Positions 10,342 to 20,540 of a stretch of 20,540 nt of DNA are shown here, piece after piece. The notes beneath the pieces are model-generated. The model was given only the letters and a program-made list of their open reading frames with translations, was not told the DNA's origin and searched no databases. Source of the DNA: Elysia marginata (lineage: Eukaryota; Mollusca; Gastropoda; Plakobranchidae). Made by a program: the position numbers and the translations under genes. The stretch lies in the NCBI GenBank assembly GCA_019649035.1, contig BMAT01006342.1:280286-300825 (forward strand), in the 5' to 3' direction. Every line of letters starts with the position of its first letter. Position 1 is the stretch's first letter.

Positions 10342-11559
10342 CTTTTCTACCCGCTCTCAGAGCCATTATCTGCATCTACCTATTTCTATCATGCTAGTTT
10401 CATCAGAACCACTTACACAGAACTTGTATTAATGCCATAAATACTAATAACCTTAATGTAACAGCTTAGATTTGTTGAGCTCATAGGTGAAAAGTTAAGA
10501 TATTCAATAGCCCTCGTTGTCTCAGTAACACAAAATAATGTTAAATGATCTGACTCATTTTGCTTAATGCACTGGTTGTGCACATTTTCCTTGCTTGCTG
10601 TTTTGTTGTACCGGTATTGAATGTACATGTATTATAATTATTACGTTGTTCTGTTAGACAGTTAATTTGTTCACAGGGATATAGTCAGAGCATTTAGACT
10701 TTTACAGTCTCTATAGTTTATCGTAAGTCCACCTAAAGCTTTTAATTTATGCAAAGAAAAATGAAAAATTAAATATAACTCCCATAACCGAAACAGTTTT
10801 TAGTCCAAAAACGCAACATGAGTGTCAACTTTTTCTAAGAAGACTGTGATTAGACTAATATAGTACTTGAGGAGGAGCAAACTGCATTACTTTACATAGT
10901 TCGAAAATATTGGGATTTGCGTATGGTGCGGTGTTTCAAAAGTTTGGATCTAATTCTAACAACCACGATAGTATGGGTTTAATGACAAATTCCAATGTGA
11001 ATTTTCCACTCATGAGAGATTAGTCCTGAACGTCAAATATTAATTGATTGAAAGATTCAATCTGTGTAATTAGCTGTGAATCGTAGTTGGCTTTCAGCAA
11101 AAAAATGGACAAAAATAATTGCTGTTTTAATTGTTCTAAATCTTATCCTTTATATACTTTAAATCTTTCAACCAATACTTCTTGCGCAATGATTGCCCCA
11201 TTTTCTATTCACGTAATTATTAAATGTTTTTTTTCAAATGTCTAGTCTTTTGCGAGATTATTTCTTCTTTGTCTCAAGTTTAATTTTTTTTTAATCTTAA
11301 AGGTTCTGAGTTTACTAATTCACTAATAAAATATATAGCTGAGAAGCAAGCATATCTTTTGTAGTACTTTCCTTAGTTTAGACAGGAATCAGCCACTACT
11401 GGTAGACCTTCGCATACGTTACCGTATTCATCATCTAGAGTTCAGAACATACGCTGTGATAAAGATTATGAAATCCTGCTGAGGTATGCTGTTACGCTAT
11501 TATGCAATTCCTGAGCCATAGGTTAAATAAATTGAAAGAGGAAAGGAAAAACAGGGGCG

Positions 11560-11564
<5 letters not shown>
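10342..11564. other. AT-rich intergenic stretch, nothing recognised
   Basis: Only short chance reading frames are present on both strands. No tRNA, coding motif or clear repeat was seen. Confidence 0.4.

Positions 11565-11622
<58 letters not shown>
11565..11622 (+). repeat. (GA)n microsatellite
   Basis: About 29 uninterrupted GA units, followed by a short CA-rich stretch (CATACACACA). Confidence 0.97.
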
Positions 11623-11626
<4 letters not shown>

Positions 11627-12689
11627 CACACAAAGTTGCTTCCGAAAGCATCAATAAAAATTAAAGATAAACGTGTTTAGAACTTGCGTTAAGTTTTCAT
11701 AATACAAACTAGGTATTAGTTGCCCCGGTGGTGTCTATAAGTAGAACAGATCTACCCAAGCTTTTAAACAAAGTTGGAAAGAATCCCCAGTTCAGAAAAA
11801 AAGAAGATTAGCAAACCAATGTCCATAATTATGTGACCACCATAAAATAAACCGCACTGAGAAAGCTGACAACGCAATTACAAGCTGCTTGTTCTTTACG
11901 ATGCAGACGATGTCAAAAGACTGAATATAATTATAATCAGTATAGAAAGCAACGCACATTGTGACGAGGATCATCCACACAGCTACTGTCTGTATCGCTC
12001 ATTGTAGAGATATCTAGGATACGCAGTGGCTGCAGATAAACACTTTAGAACATAGGAAATAAATTTGAGAAGGTAAGTTTCCATTTAAATGTTTAACAAA
12101 ACAACACAAATCATTTTCTTAATTGTTGTGTTACGGAAATTTTAATCGATTTTAAATTTTAAGGCAAGTTATGTGCACTCTTGGTCGTTCACACAAGCAT
12201 AAGTTTTAAATAGTATACGGTTTGCAAATTTGTAAGTTGTAAAGAAATTGAGACTTACAGATTTTTAAAAACTGTATATGTTTTATATAACAAGTATTAC
12301 TCAACTCCGTGTTGCTTTTTTTGCTTTGGCTCAATTTTATTACATTTTTGTATAAAATGATATTATGTCGAGTGTTACCTTGGCAGCTACTAGATAATTT
12401 GGAATGCAGTGCTGTTTAACACTTTTTCGGCGGCAATTAAGAGGCCAAAGTTTTATCACATTCTTTACCAATAAGGCAACACCATCCTTATAATAAGAGC
12501 AGCGGTTCGAACAATTTACAAATGTAATTAACATATCGAGGAGACGCTAGGCCTACCTAAATGCCATCTATATAATTCATAAAACCTGTGAAGTAATTTA
12601 ACGAAAACCACTTAAAGGAGAGTTTTCACTTTCTGATATTGGGCATACTTTTCTAAAAATCTGTGATTTGATAGAATTGGATTAAAAGC
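11623..12689. other. AT-rich intergenic stretch, nothing recognised
   Basis: Only short frames without family features are present. A 5' untranslated exon of the esterase gene may lie here or further right, but no donor site could be chosen with confidence. Confidence 0.35.
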
Positions 12690-12970
12690 ATCAATAAAAT
12701 ACAAAAGCAGAAAACAAAATAGGAAAAAGAGACACTGAAAATACGTAGAAAGAGACACGAGGCATGATAGAGAAATGAAAAGAACAAGAGGTTGCATGTG
12801 AAAGAGAGATAGACAGAGGTTTATTAGAAAAAATGTGGCTCTAGAAAGATAAAAATAAAAAGAGATACTGCAGAAGGAGAGATAAAGAGAGACCAGAGGA
12901 AAGAAGGAAGAGATAAAATTATGAAATCAAGAACGAGAGAACCAGAGACATATGGAGCGAAGAAAATTCA
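12690..12970 (+). repeat. Degenerate purine-rich tract upstream of the esterase gene
   Basis: The plus strand is dominated by A and G for about 280 bases, with many GAGA and AAAGAGA words but no perfect unit. It ends about 120 bases before the acceptor-like site at 13088. It may be a decayed GA microsatellite or part of a 5' intron or promoter. Confidence 0.5.
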
Positions 12971-13069
12971 ATACGTTTTCTTCTACGGTTGCCGCAGATT
13001 TATCTTTTTGATTTGCTTTCCTCAGATAAAAGAACTGCTGGTATTTTCAAACGCCTTAAAAGCTTTATT

Positions 13070-13088
13070 GTTTTTTTTTCTTTAACAG
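13070..13088 (+). other. Probable splice acceptor before the esterase coding exon
   Basis: A long T-rich run ending TTTTTTTTTCTTTAACAG closes at 13088, 52 bases before the first in-frame ATG. It is one of the strongest acceptor-like sites in the window. It suggests a 5' UTR intron, with all coding sequence in one exon. The matching donor was not identified. Confidence 0.5.
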
Positions 13089-13139
13089 AGCATCCAATGA
13101 GCATTCGGTCACGCCATACGATCACGACTCATCTTCAAT

Positions 13140-14871
13140 ATGTGGAGGAACTTTCTGATGTTTATGTCAGGGGCACTGATGAACGTTAAAACTCTTCTCT
13201 TTTATTTATGGATGTGTTCAGATATCAGCGGCGGGGTCAAGAGTCATGTGGTCCAAACACCAGTTGGCAAGGTCGTAGGGTCATTGGTTCAGAAAAATGG
13301 CCTCGCCTTCATAGCCTACAAATCAATTCCATTTGCAAAGCCACTTATAGGTGACCTTAGATTCAAGCGCCCACAACGGTTACCTCTCATTGGAACCGTA
13401 TCAAACCAGACTATTAACTCTGGACGCTACAAGAGATCCTGCTGGTCGGCTACCAAAAAAAAGTCCACACAAATATTATGGCGAAGATTGTCTTTACCTA
13501 AATGTCTACACACCACAAGGAAACGGTTCCTTTCCTGTCATGGTGTGGATCCATGGAGGAGGATTTGTGGCTGGATCTACGTTCCCAGAGCCGCTAAAGA
13601 TGGTACACCAGGGAAACGTCATTGTTGTCAGTATAAATTACAGGCTGGGCATCTTCGGCTTTATGACCACCGAGGATAGCGCGTTCCCCAGCAACAACGG
13701 TTTGTGGGATCAGTACATGGCCATCAAGTGGGTGTATGAGAACATCGAACACTTCAGTGGAGATCCCAACTCGATCACACTGTTTGGCGAATCTGCTGGC
13801 GCTATGAGCGCGGCATTACACGTTATCTCTCCAATTTCTTCCAAATATTTCCATAAGGTGATCCTACAGAGCGGTGCTATGACGTCCATGTTGTCAAGGA
13901 CACCAAAGATCCCCCTCAACAAATTCGCTGAGTTAGTTGGGTGCAGTACAACATTCGAGTCTCTGAACAATACGTGCCTTCAAAATGTTGATGTTAGCAG
14001 TATCCTCACCTACTCCAAACCGGAGTGGTATGTTTCTAACAACGCCCAGAAACAAATTGATTTTGTGTGGCTGCCAGTGGTGGACGGCGAGTTCATCCCC
14101 GACGAACCCTTGAACCTACTGAACAATGTGACTTACTTGGAGCAGCAAGGAGCGTTTGAAAAGGATTTCATGATCGGTGTCTTGAATGACGAAGGCGCTC
14201 TGCTTACAACCAATTTCTTTAATCGTATACCAGTAACAAACCTCGAGGACTCTAATTTCCTTAGAGACCTTGAAAACTTCATCCTTCCAAGTCGTTACGG
14301 TTCAAATGTAGTAATCAGCCCGGCCGCAATAAATGCAATAAATACGTTCTACACTGGGCGTGCCACGCTAATCTCTCCACCAACGGCAACGAGCGTTCTG
14401 GATTTCGGCGGTGATGTATACCTTGTTGTTCCAGCAATGGAAGCAGCATTGGCCCTCACACAAACAGCGGCCACGAGAGCAGCTAAAACATTTTTCTACC
14501 ACTTTGATTTTTGCCCAGCGAAAACCGAGCTGGAGGCGCCATGTTTTGCTCATGGACATGAGATACCATTGCAGTTTCCGAAGAGGAACATAACAGATCC
14601 GGTAAAAGCTAAACTCTCTGATATGTTCATTTCTCTTCTGACAAGTTTCGCTAGGTCTTCTGATCCAGGCACCGCTGTTAGTTGCGGATGGCCCCAATTT
14701 GAGCCACATGGGAGAAAATATTTGAGAATATCTCCTACCCCAGATGTGCGCAGTCACTTATATCAATATCGAATGCAATTCTGGTTAGAAACAATGCCAA
14801 ACATTATTACGCCCCCTCCTCCTCTTTCTTCTTCTTCTTTTTCTTCTCCCTCTTCTTCCTATTGTTATTAA
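13140..14871 (+). CDS. Secreted type-B carboxylesterase / cholinesterase-fold protein, one apparent frameshift
   Basis: This is an alpha/beta-hydrolase of the carboxylesterase type-B family, expected to hydrolyse carboxylic esters outside the cell or in the secretory pathway. The first part (frame of 13140) has VQTPVGKVVG, IPFAKPLIGDLRFKRPQ and KRSCW. After an A8 run at 13455-13462 the family sequence continues in the next frame with GEDCLYLNVYTP, VMVWIHGGGFV (oxyanion hole), FGESAG (nucleophile Ser codon 13792-13794), NDEGALL (Glu codon 14191-14193) and AHGHEIP (His codon 14551-14553). Dropping one A gives about 576 residues, a normal length. MNVKTLLFYLWMCSDISG from the later ATG at 13179 reads as a signal peptide; the start at 13140 would add 13 residues. 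NVT, NTC and NIT are possible glycosylation sites. The C-terminus is a Pro/Ser tail encoded by CCT/CTT repeats, with no GPI or membrane segment evident. The substrate cannot be told from sequence. The frame break may be an assembly error or early decay. Confidence 0.88.
13455..13462 (+). other. A8 homopolymer where the esterase reading frame shifts by one base
   Basis: Upstream, the frame of 13140 carries the N-terminal family motifs up to SCWSATKK. Downstream, the frame of 13351 carries SPHKYYGEDCLYLNV. Seven A would join them without a gap. No GT-AG intron of sensible size fits between the two parts. Confidence 0.8.
14812..14868 (+). repeat. CCT/CTT repeat encoding the esterase C-terminus
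   Basis: A pyrimidine-rich run of CCT then CTT-like units encodes PPPP followed by a Ser/Phe-rich tail, just before the TAA. The paralogue at 19547 ends without such a tail. Confidence 0.8.
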
Positions 14872-16195
14872 CTGGGCTATGGCATTTTTTTTGTAAGATC
14901 ACCCCTGCTTTTTAATCACAACTTACATTAATAACAAGAAAACCTCAGATTTGAAAATTTCCCCAAATATTTATATCTTTATCAAGTACAAGTTTCTGAT
15001 TTATCGCCCTCAGGGCGAAAATGATCTGTCCCCTAGCCGTGCAACAGAGCTAGAACCCAGGACAAACTATTTGTTTCACCACAGCACCTTATTAATCCAG
15101 CTTAAATAACTTGCTGTAAACTCAATGGAACGAACGCAAAACCTCTAACTAGATTTTAACTCTTTATCACCCCATGTTTTTTCTCATACAAATCTTTATG
15201 CGGGATAAAAGATGTATCTTTATAGTTTCTAATCTTCCCATTCACCATCTACCAATTTTTGATAGTAAAGATTTGGCGTCTGTTTTTATTTTTCCTCTTG
15301 GTCACGAAAGAGAACTTTACACGCTTCTTTGGGTATCTCTGATTTTGTCAGCTCATTGATTTGACAGAGACACAACCACCTTAAAATTTCTTATTCGCCC
15401 TCATAATTATTCTCTCCGTCTCCACACTCATGCTGGTTTATTGTAAAATAATTTCGATTACTATACTTACCATTTTACTTTTGCCTTTTAAAACTATGTT
15501 CGCAGGATTTCTGCATAGAAAATATTCGGTGTTTGTAGTTTTTATTTGCTATAGTAAAGAAAATTAACGTAAGAAAATGTATAATTACATTATTGTCTAT
15601 ATTCGATTGTACTAGCACGTTGATTTTATTTAGACGCGTTAATGTTAACATGATTTCTACGTTCATGTAATTTTCAGCATTAGAAAAATGTTTGTAAGCT
15701 TTAGGTACAAAAGATGTTTAAAAGTTAGTGCGCTTTTAAACTTCGTGTTGATGGGAAAAGAATCTCAAAGAGAGCATGGTCTGTGAGATTTCTAGTTTCA
15801 TGTACTTTCAAGACAAACGTTTGCTATGATAACTTTCTCTCTACAGCGTTGTTGGAAACACCACAAAACAAACATTGATTGAGAGAAAAATAAAATTCCC
15901 TCACTTCAGTACATGATCTTCATATTGAGAAAGGCTCATGGATTATTTGTTTGCCGGTGAGTTCTCAATCAGAATTTTAAATTTATTTACAACATATTCT
16001 TGCATTATGTTTACACTTTTTTTTCGGAGAAGCTCTTGTTGGTTGTTATTGTTTTAAAAGATTCTGGGATAAGACTTGACTCTGTCAAAATATTTATTTG
16101 TTGAAATAAATTGACCTCAGGTGTTGGCATTCAAATTGTGAGGTTTTACCTATCTTCAAACAATTATGAGTATCTTCCTCAACTTTTAGGATCTA
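14872..16195. other. Intergenic region downstream of the esterase gene
   Basis: This should include the 3' UTR of the plus-strand esterase. No AATAAA lies close to the stop; the first clear plus-strand AATAAA is at 15889-15894, about 1 kb away. No other gene was recognised. Confidence 0.35.
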
Positions 16196-16355
16196 GTGCT
16201 AAGTCTGGTCGGCCCGGTGTCAGGATAATGTGACTGGGTGTGGTGTATGCAGCGCTCCGTACATCACAGTGTGGCATCTCGCTTTCAATTGTCTCAAGCG
16301 CCGTCTCTAACCTTGTAGTTAAAAAGAGACGTTAAAATTCAAACAACCAGCCTCA
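16196..16355 (+). mobile_element. SINE-like dispersed repeat tail
   Basis: GTGTCAGGATAATGTGACTG near 16217, followed about 100 bases later by AAAAAGAGACGTTAAAATTC, resembles the body and 3' end of tRNA-derived repeats common in mollusc genomes. The tRNA head is not clear and the copy is diverged. The assignment is from memory of similar repeats. Confidence 0.5.
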
Positions 16356-17567
16356 ACTTTTAAAGTTAAATGCAGTAGTCACAACGGGAACTAACTTTTC
16401 CTATCACATGATCCTTGCATGATGTTCCGGTTTTTTGACTGCCGAAATAATGTGTCGTGTCATAGAGCCACTAAGTCCCACCGTGGGTGTGGCTTTATTG
16501 CTGTTGTCGGACTGCTCGTTGTGAGAAACACGAAAGAACCAGCAGGAAATACCATAACGGTTTCTTGTTTTTTCTTTGTGGATGGTCTGGACACATTTAT
16601 TAAATAAAATTTGAATTATTTAAGAAGAAGTTAATAAATCTTATGTAAAATCTTATGTCTCTTACCCAGAGATTTATACTCTCAATATTATCGATCTTGA
16701 ACTAACATGATCACAAACCGTACATCTTGTTAAAAGTGCGGTAGGCCTGCAGTATTTCTCGTAAGGCAAGCGCGTTGCCATTTCTTTTTCAATCATATAA
16801 CAGGCTACCAAAAAATAGTAAGACGCGGTAATAATAAATGATGAATGAAGACTGCTTGCTCATAAAAAACAACAAACAAACAACAACAAACAAACAAAAA
16901 AGAAAATGTTGGGTGCAATACAAACGGAAAGATAATGCCCATGTGTATGATTTACTAAAAAAGTACATTGATTATTTTAGGCTTTTGGTGCGCCAGCTGA
17001 GCACTTAAGACTTTTTGGATTGAAATAAACAATCTCCTTAAAAACCAATAAATGAAAACCCGTTTTGAAAGTTTATTTTAATAGTTTTCATAGGTTAATT
17101 TTCTCAAAGGCAAAATATAGTTCGGTACCTAAATACTCGTAAAATATTTCAGCGGCATTTATCGACTGTAGTACCTAGAATAAGAAACTAGAAAGGCAAT
17201 ATTCCAAAAAACCATTGAAGTTATGGAAATGAAGTCACATCTTAATATAAGCCATAAGGGAAAACCGTGCACATCCATAATGGTTTTAGATTCCTGATTG
17301 AGAAATTTGGCTTGGCGCGATAACAGATTTAAGCTGAGAACTAACAAAACTAATGAGTAAAAAGCTTTAAAAAGACCAAGCACATCTAGAGCTGTGTCTC
17401 ACATCTTTATTGCAGAACATATATATTTAGATAAAGACAGTAAAAGATCAAAGGCATAAAGGGCAATTGCATAGTATCAAGTAGCGGTTCTTGCGGAGGA
17501 AGTGCTTTTTGTGGTATGCTGAAATGAGGTTAGAAAGAAATGCAGTAACGAAAATAAACAGAAAGGA
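16356..17567. other. AT-rich intergenic stretch between the two esterase genes
   Basis: It includes an A/C simple repeat of AAC and AAAC units at about 16868-16900. Reading frames here are short and without recognisable motifs. Confidence 0.4.
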
Positions 17568-17693
17568 ATGGTGGAGAGATTGAGAGAGAGAAGTGGGAGG
17601 GATAGACAAAAAAAGAAAGAGAGAGAGAGAGAGAGGGGGGATGAGAGAGAGAGAGAAAGAGAGAGAGAGAGGGGGGATGAGAGAGAGGCGAGA
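17568..17693 (+). repeat. Compound GA microsatellite with duplicated GGGGGGATGAGAGAG block
   Basis: Purine-only sequence in which a (GA)n stretch followed by GGGGGGATGAGAGAG occurs twice, at about 17634 and 17671. This suggests duplication of a 37-base unit inside a GA array. Confidence 0.85.
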
Positions 17694-18554
17694 GCAGACT
17701 TATTGCTGACAACAAGTAGAGGAATATTATGGATGGATAGATTGATATTTGATTTTAAAATCTGCAACGATTCATCATCTTCCTTCCCTACGGAAAAGAA
17801 CCAACCGACAAACAAAACAAAAAATATCAAGAATGTTATATAGTACATTCTCTCATTCATACGACTCTGGAGCAAAACAAAACAACGCTCTCTGTCATTT
17901 CATTCAATTGAGACATTTCAAGGTATTTCTGAAGATAAATTGTGGTAAGAATTCATAGCTGTATGAGTTTCGTTTCTGGTATAAGGCAAGAATTTTACTC
18001 ATGTACATGTAGGCTACGTACAACTTCATAAATGTCTAAAGTCTGCTCAAGTGATAATAAGCTATAAGCAGGTCTGATATGGCTAATTTAATTTATTTAA
18101 GAAGTGATACAATAAGCGGTGTATTGATTTTGTTGTTAATAAATCACCACAGACCTTGCTTGTTAACCTTGTGCGTGTACATTCTAAAACATGCAAAGTT
18201 ATCCAGCACAAATATCTTTCAAATTGTTTAATATCAATTTTGAGAATGAGCACCATCAGTAAGAGATGTGTTTCCCTTGCTCTACTTTCCTTTGCGTCAG
18301 CTAAGAAAAAAAATTACAATTATTTAAAATAATCCTCAAGCCCCGTAACGAATTGCGTTTTGAATACAAGTCTTGTAACAGCGTGTAGCCCAAGCTGTTC
18401 GTTTATTACTTTAGTATTCCTGTAGTTTAATATTATTTGTACAAAAGTGGGCTCTTTTTGCCATGTTTTTTCTTCCACTAGACTCTTTGCTAAAGAACGT
18501 TATTTACGTTTAAATCTTATAATTCATAAAAGTACTGAGAAACGGGAACCATAG

Positions 18555-18556
<2 letters not shown>
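17694..18556. other. AT-rich intergenic stretch, nothing recognised
   Basis: Only short chance frames are present. No RNA gene, coding motif or clear repeat was seen. Confidence 0.4.
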
Positions 18557-18608
<52 letters not shown>

Positions 18609-18610
18609 AG
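18557..18610 (+). repeat. (GA)n microsatellite ending in a G-run
   Basis: About 22 GA units followed by a run of G (GGGGGGGGAGGG). Confidence 0.95.
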
Positions 18611-19546
18611 GGTATGATACCTTCCAGCTTATCAGAAAATAAGTTTCGAATGTGGTCCACAATGATGTCGAAAAGAAACTAAAAACTTGGCTCATTAGAA
18701 ATTCACAAAAACATGGTGTTTTATGAGTCAGCATCCTGAGTGAAAACATTGATAACTAAATTTCTACCAATCGATTACTTTTTAAATCAAACTCTTTGGC
18801 TCCCTGCTGGAACACAAAGCTGCTCTTCTCATTCACACAAAAACACTGAGATACCCAACAATTACAAGTTTTAATGAATTCACAATACAACTCTTCTACC
18901 TCGGCGCACAATTTTGCATCTAATAATGAAGAGTGGAATAACATATTTAAAAATGGCGGAAATCTCACAACAGTTAAAAAGTTCAGAAAAAAAGTGGAAT
19001 TTTATCATGAAGCTTTTGATTCTGACAATTAGCCTCTACCTTTAGCCACTATCCAAAGAGAACTAAGCAAACTAAATGACAAAAAGACCCCGCAAAAACA
19101 ACAACAAAAGAAAAACACAACCACAAGTAGTCATTGTAACAGCGGTTTATAAGAAAAGTCATCTGTTCGGAACAAAATTACATGTAGTACAAATTGTTTA
19201 CATTCTAGCGCTGTTACAGCTTCATCTAACGGTTGGTTACTGACGAGCAGTGGGATCCAATCGTTCTATGGTATGCAAATCCGTTCTTGGTCTGCAAACA
19301 GTGCCTTTAAAACTAAACAAACCCACACCATACGACACCTGTGCACCATAGCCAGCCAGCAAGACTCAGTTGTTGACGGGCTTCTTAAGTGATAATATAC
19401 ATCACCACTTTTTCATATATCCATGAAAATCCTCCTGGGCATACGCAAAATGATAAGCAGTTGTAGAAAAATATATTTCCACCTAATTGACTTTTTACTA
19501 ACACTGTCTATTGATTCATTTTGTATAAATTTTTTTCAAACATTAT
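18611..19546. other. Region downstream of the minus-strand esterase gene
   Basis: This should include the 3' UTR of the gene ending at 19547. No AATAAA was found on the minus strand within the first few hundred bases after the stop. No other gene was recognised. Confidence 0.35.
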
Positions 19547-20540
19547 CTAAGTGCAATAAGCGTCTCCATACATAATACAAGGCACCGTCCTGAGCCAAAA
19601 TTGCATTCTATAGTGATACAAGAAACTACGAACATCAGAATTTGGCGAAAGTCTCAAATATTGTCTCCTGTTGGGCTCAAACTCGGGCCATCCACAGTCT
19701 AAAGTAGCTCCTGGATCAGAACTTTTAGCGAAGCGACTCAATACAGAAATAACCAGGTCAGAAAGCTTTGCTTCTACCGGATCAGTAATATTTCTGCGAG
19801 GAAAAACCAAAGCCAGAATATCTCCATGTCGAAAGCACGGTGCTTGGGATTCAGCATGAGGTGGACAATAGTCTACTTGAAATAGAAATGTTTTTGATTT
19901 CTTGGTTATCTGTGGATTCGATAGTGCCAGCGCTGCTTCTACAGCCGGCACGCCAAACACAAGATCGCTACAGAGATCAAGAGCACTTTTCGCTGTCGGG
20001 TTTAAAGGGAGGTTTGCCTTGCCAGTATAGAAAGTATTTATCGCATCAATTAAAGTTGCCTTTGTGGGTTTTTCTTTGCCAAAGCGATTTTGGAGTAAAT
20101 AAGTTTGGAGATCTGTGAAAAACGTGGAGTTAGACAGGGTGTCCAGTGGTATAGGATAGAAAAAATTGGTTGTCAGCAAAGCGCCTTCATCGTTAAGCAC
20201 ACCGATCAAGTAGTCTTTTTGAAAGGCGCCATGTTGATCCAAGAAAGTGGCATCGTTGATCAGATCCAACGGTTCGCCGGGAATAAACTCACCGTCAATA
20301 ACAGGCATCCACACGAAGTCCAGCTGCCTTTGTGCTCTGCTGTGTACGTACCATTCTGGCTTGGAGTATTTCAGTATATTGTCAACACCAATATTCTGAA
20401 GACAAGAATTGTTTATAGCACTGGAAGGCGTGGTGCATTCTACTAATTCAGCAAATTCCCGAACAGATTCCCTGGCACTTCTTGATACTATAGACGTCAT
20501 AGCACCGCTCTGTAGGATCACCTTATGGAAATATTTGGAA
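19547..20540 (-). CDS. Second type-B carboxylesterase paralogue, 5' part cut by the window edge
   Basis: The frame is open from the window edge to TAG at 19547-19549, giving about 331 residues that cover the C-terminal 60 percent of the family fold. It begins with SKYFHKVILQSGAM, just after the point where the nucleophile Ser would lie, so Ser and the oxyanion hole are outside the window. NDEGALLTTNFF carries the catalytic Glu, and CFRHGDILALVF the His; the acidic residue usually two after HG-D is Ile here. Over about 120 aligned residues it matches the 13140 gene at about two in three positions by eye. No intron interrupts the visible part. The C-terminus ends IMYGDAYCT, without the repeat-encoded tail of its neighbour. 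The gene points toward the other esterase, so the pair is convergent. Confidence 0.9.
   Translation of the reverse strand, partial: SKYFHKVILQSGAMTSIVSRSARESVREFAELVECTTPSSAINNSCLQNIGVDNILKYSKPEWYVHSRAQRQLDFVWMPVIDGEFIPGEPLDLINDATFLDQHGAFQKDYLIGVLNDEGALLTTNFFYPIPLDTLSNSTFFTDLQTYLLQNRFGKEKPTKATLIDAINTFYTGKANLPLNPTAKSALDLCSDLVFGVPAVEAALALSNPQITKKSKTFLFQVDYCPPHAESQAPCFRHGDILALVFPRRNITDPVEAKLSDLVISVLSRFAKSSDPGATLDCGWPEFEPNRRQYLRLSPNSDVRSFLYHYRMQFWLRTVPCIMYGDAYCT

Noticed and set aside
13388..13418. A second pair of frameshifts giving PHWNRIKPDY in the third frame
   Set aside because: The frame of 13140 already reads through with a reasonable family match (GTVSNQT), so two more changes are not needed.
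13351..13454. GTG at 13351 as the start of the esterase
   Set aside because: The first 35 codons in that frame do not resemble the family, while the frame of 13140 over the same bases does.
15005..15090. Minus-strand tRNA-like SINE head
   Set aside because: GGGTTCTAGC is only a weak B-box and no clear A-box or tail was found.
17477..17875. Minus-strand 132-codon Ser/Leu-rich frame
   Set aside because: It is the translation of the GA microsatellite.
18510..18749. Minus-strand 79-codon frame with a Leu-Ser run
   Set aside because: It is the translation of the GA microsatellite at 18557.
19671..20446. Plus-strand frames of 62, 92 and 113 codons
   Set aside because: They are antisense shadows of the second esterase.
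1..20540. CRISPR arrays, phage, plasmid or bacterial operon features
   Set aside because: Spliced exons, SINEs and long AT-rich introns show animal nuclear DNA; no spaced direct-repeat array was seen.

Overview
The window looks like animal nuclear DNA, most probably from a mollusc and perhaps a gastropod. It is AT-rich, has long spliced introns and large gene-poor stretches, and carries tRNA-headed SINEs, small inverted-repeat DNA transposons and long GA microsatellites. The mollusc assignment rests on the SINE style and on general resemblance, not on a database search.

Left part (1-8242, minus strand). One multi-exon gene fills this region. I rebuilt seven coding exons by hand from splice sites and phase: 8155-8242, 5600-5776, 5085-5195, 4378-4470, 2903-3059, 2102-2295 and 1261-1400. 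Together they encode about 320 residues of a J1-crystallin / selenoprotein J type member of the ADP-ribosylglycohydrolase superfamily. The reading frame holds across every junction except for one in-frame TGA at 2103-2105. That TGA sits one base before a good donor site (GTGAGT) and is followed by a conserved-looking exon, so it is best read as a selenocysteine codon. The last short coding exon, the 3' UTR and any SECIS element were not found and probably lie beyond base 1. The introns hold a tRNA-derived SINE, two older SINE-like fragments, a fold-back element with 20-bp arms and, at the left edge, a short block of internal repeats with a 16-bp palindrome.

Middle (8243-13088). No convincing gene is seen. 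There is a possible non-LTR retrotransposon remnant (about 9117-9340), a clear 185-bp pogo/Tigger-like MITE (10157-10341), a GA microsatellite and a purine-rich tract leading up to the esterase gene.

Right part (13088-20540). Two secreted type-B carboxylesterase / cholinesterase-fold paralogues lie tail to tail. The first (13140-14871, plus strand) is complete with a full Ser-Glu-His triad, but needs a one-base frame correction in an A8 run. The second (19547 to beyond 20540, minus strand) is cut by the window edge. Their shared segment is roughly two-thirds identical by eye, so the duplication is not recent. The 4.7 kb between them holds a SINE-like tail, compound GA repeats and no recognisable gene. 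The selenoprotein J gene and the esterases have no evident functional link.
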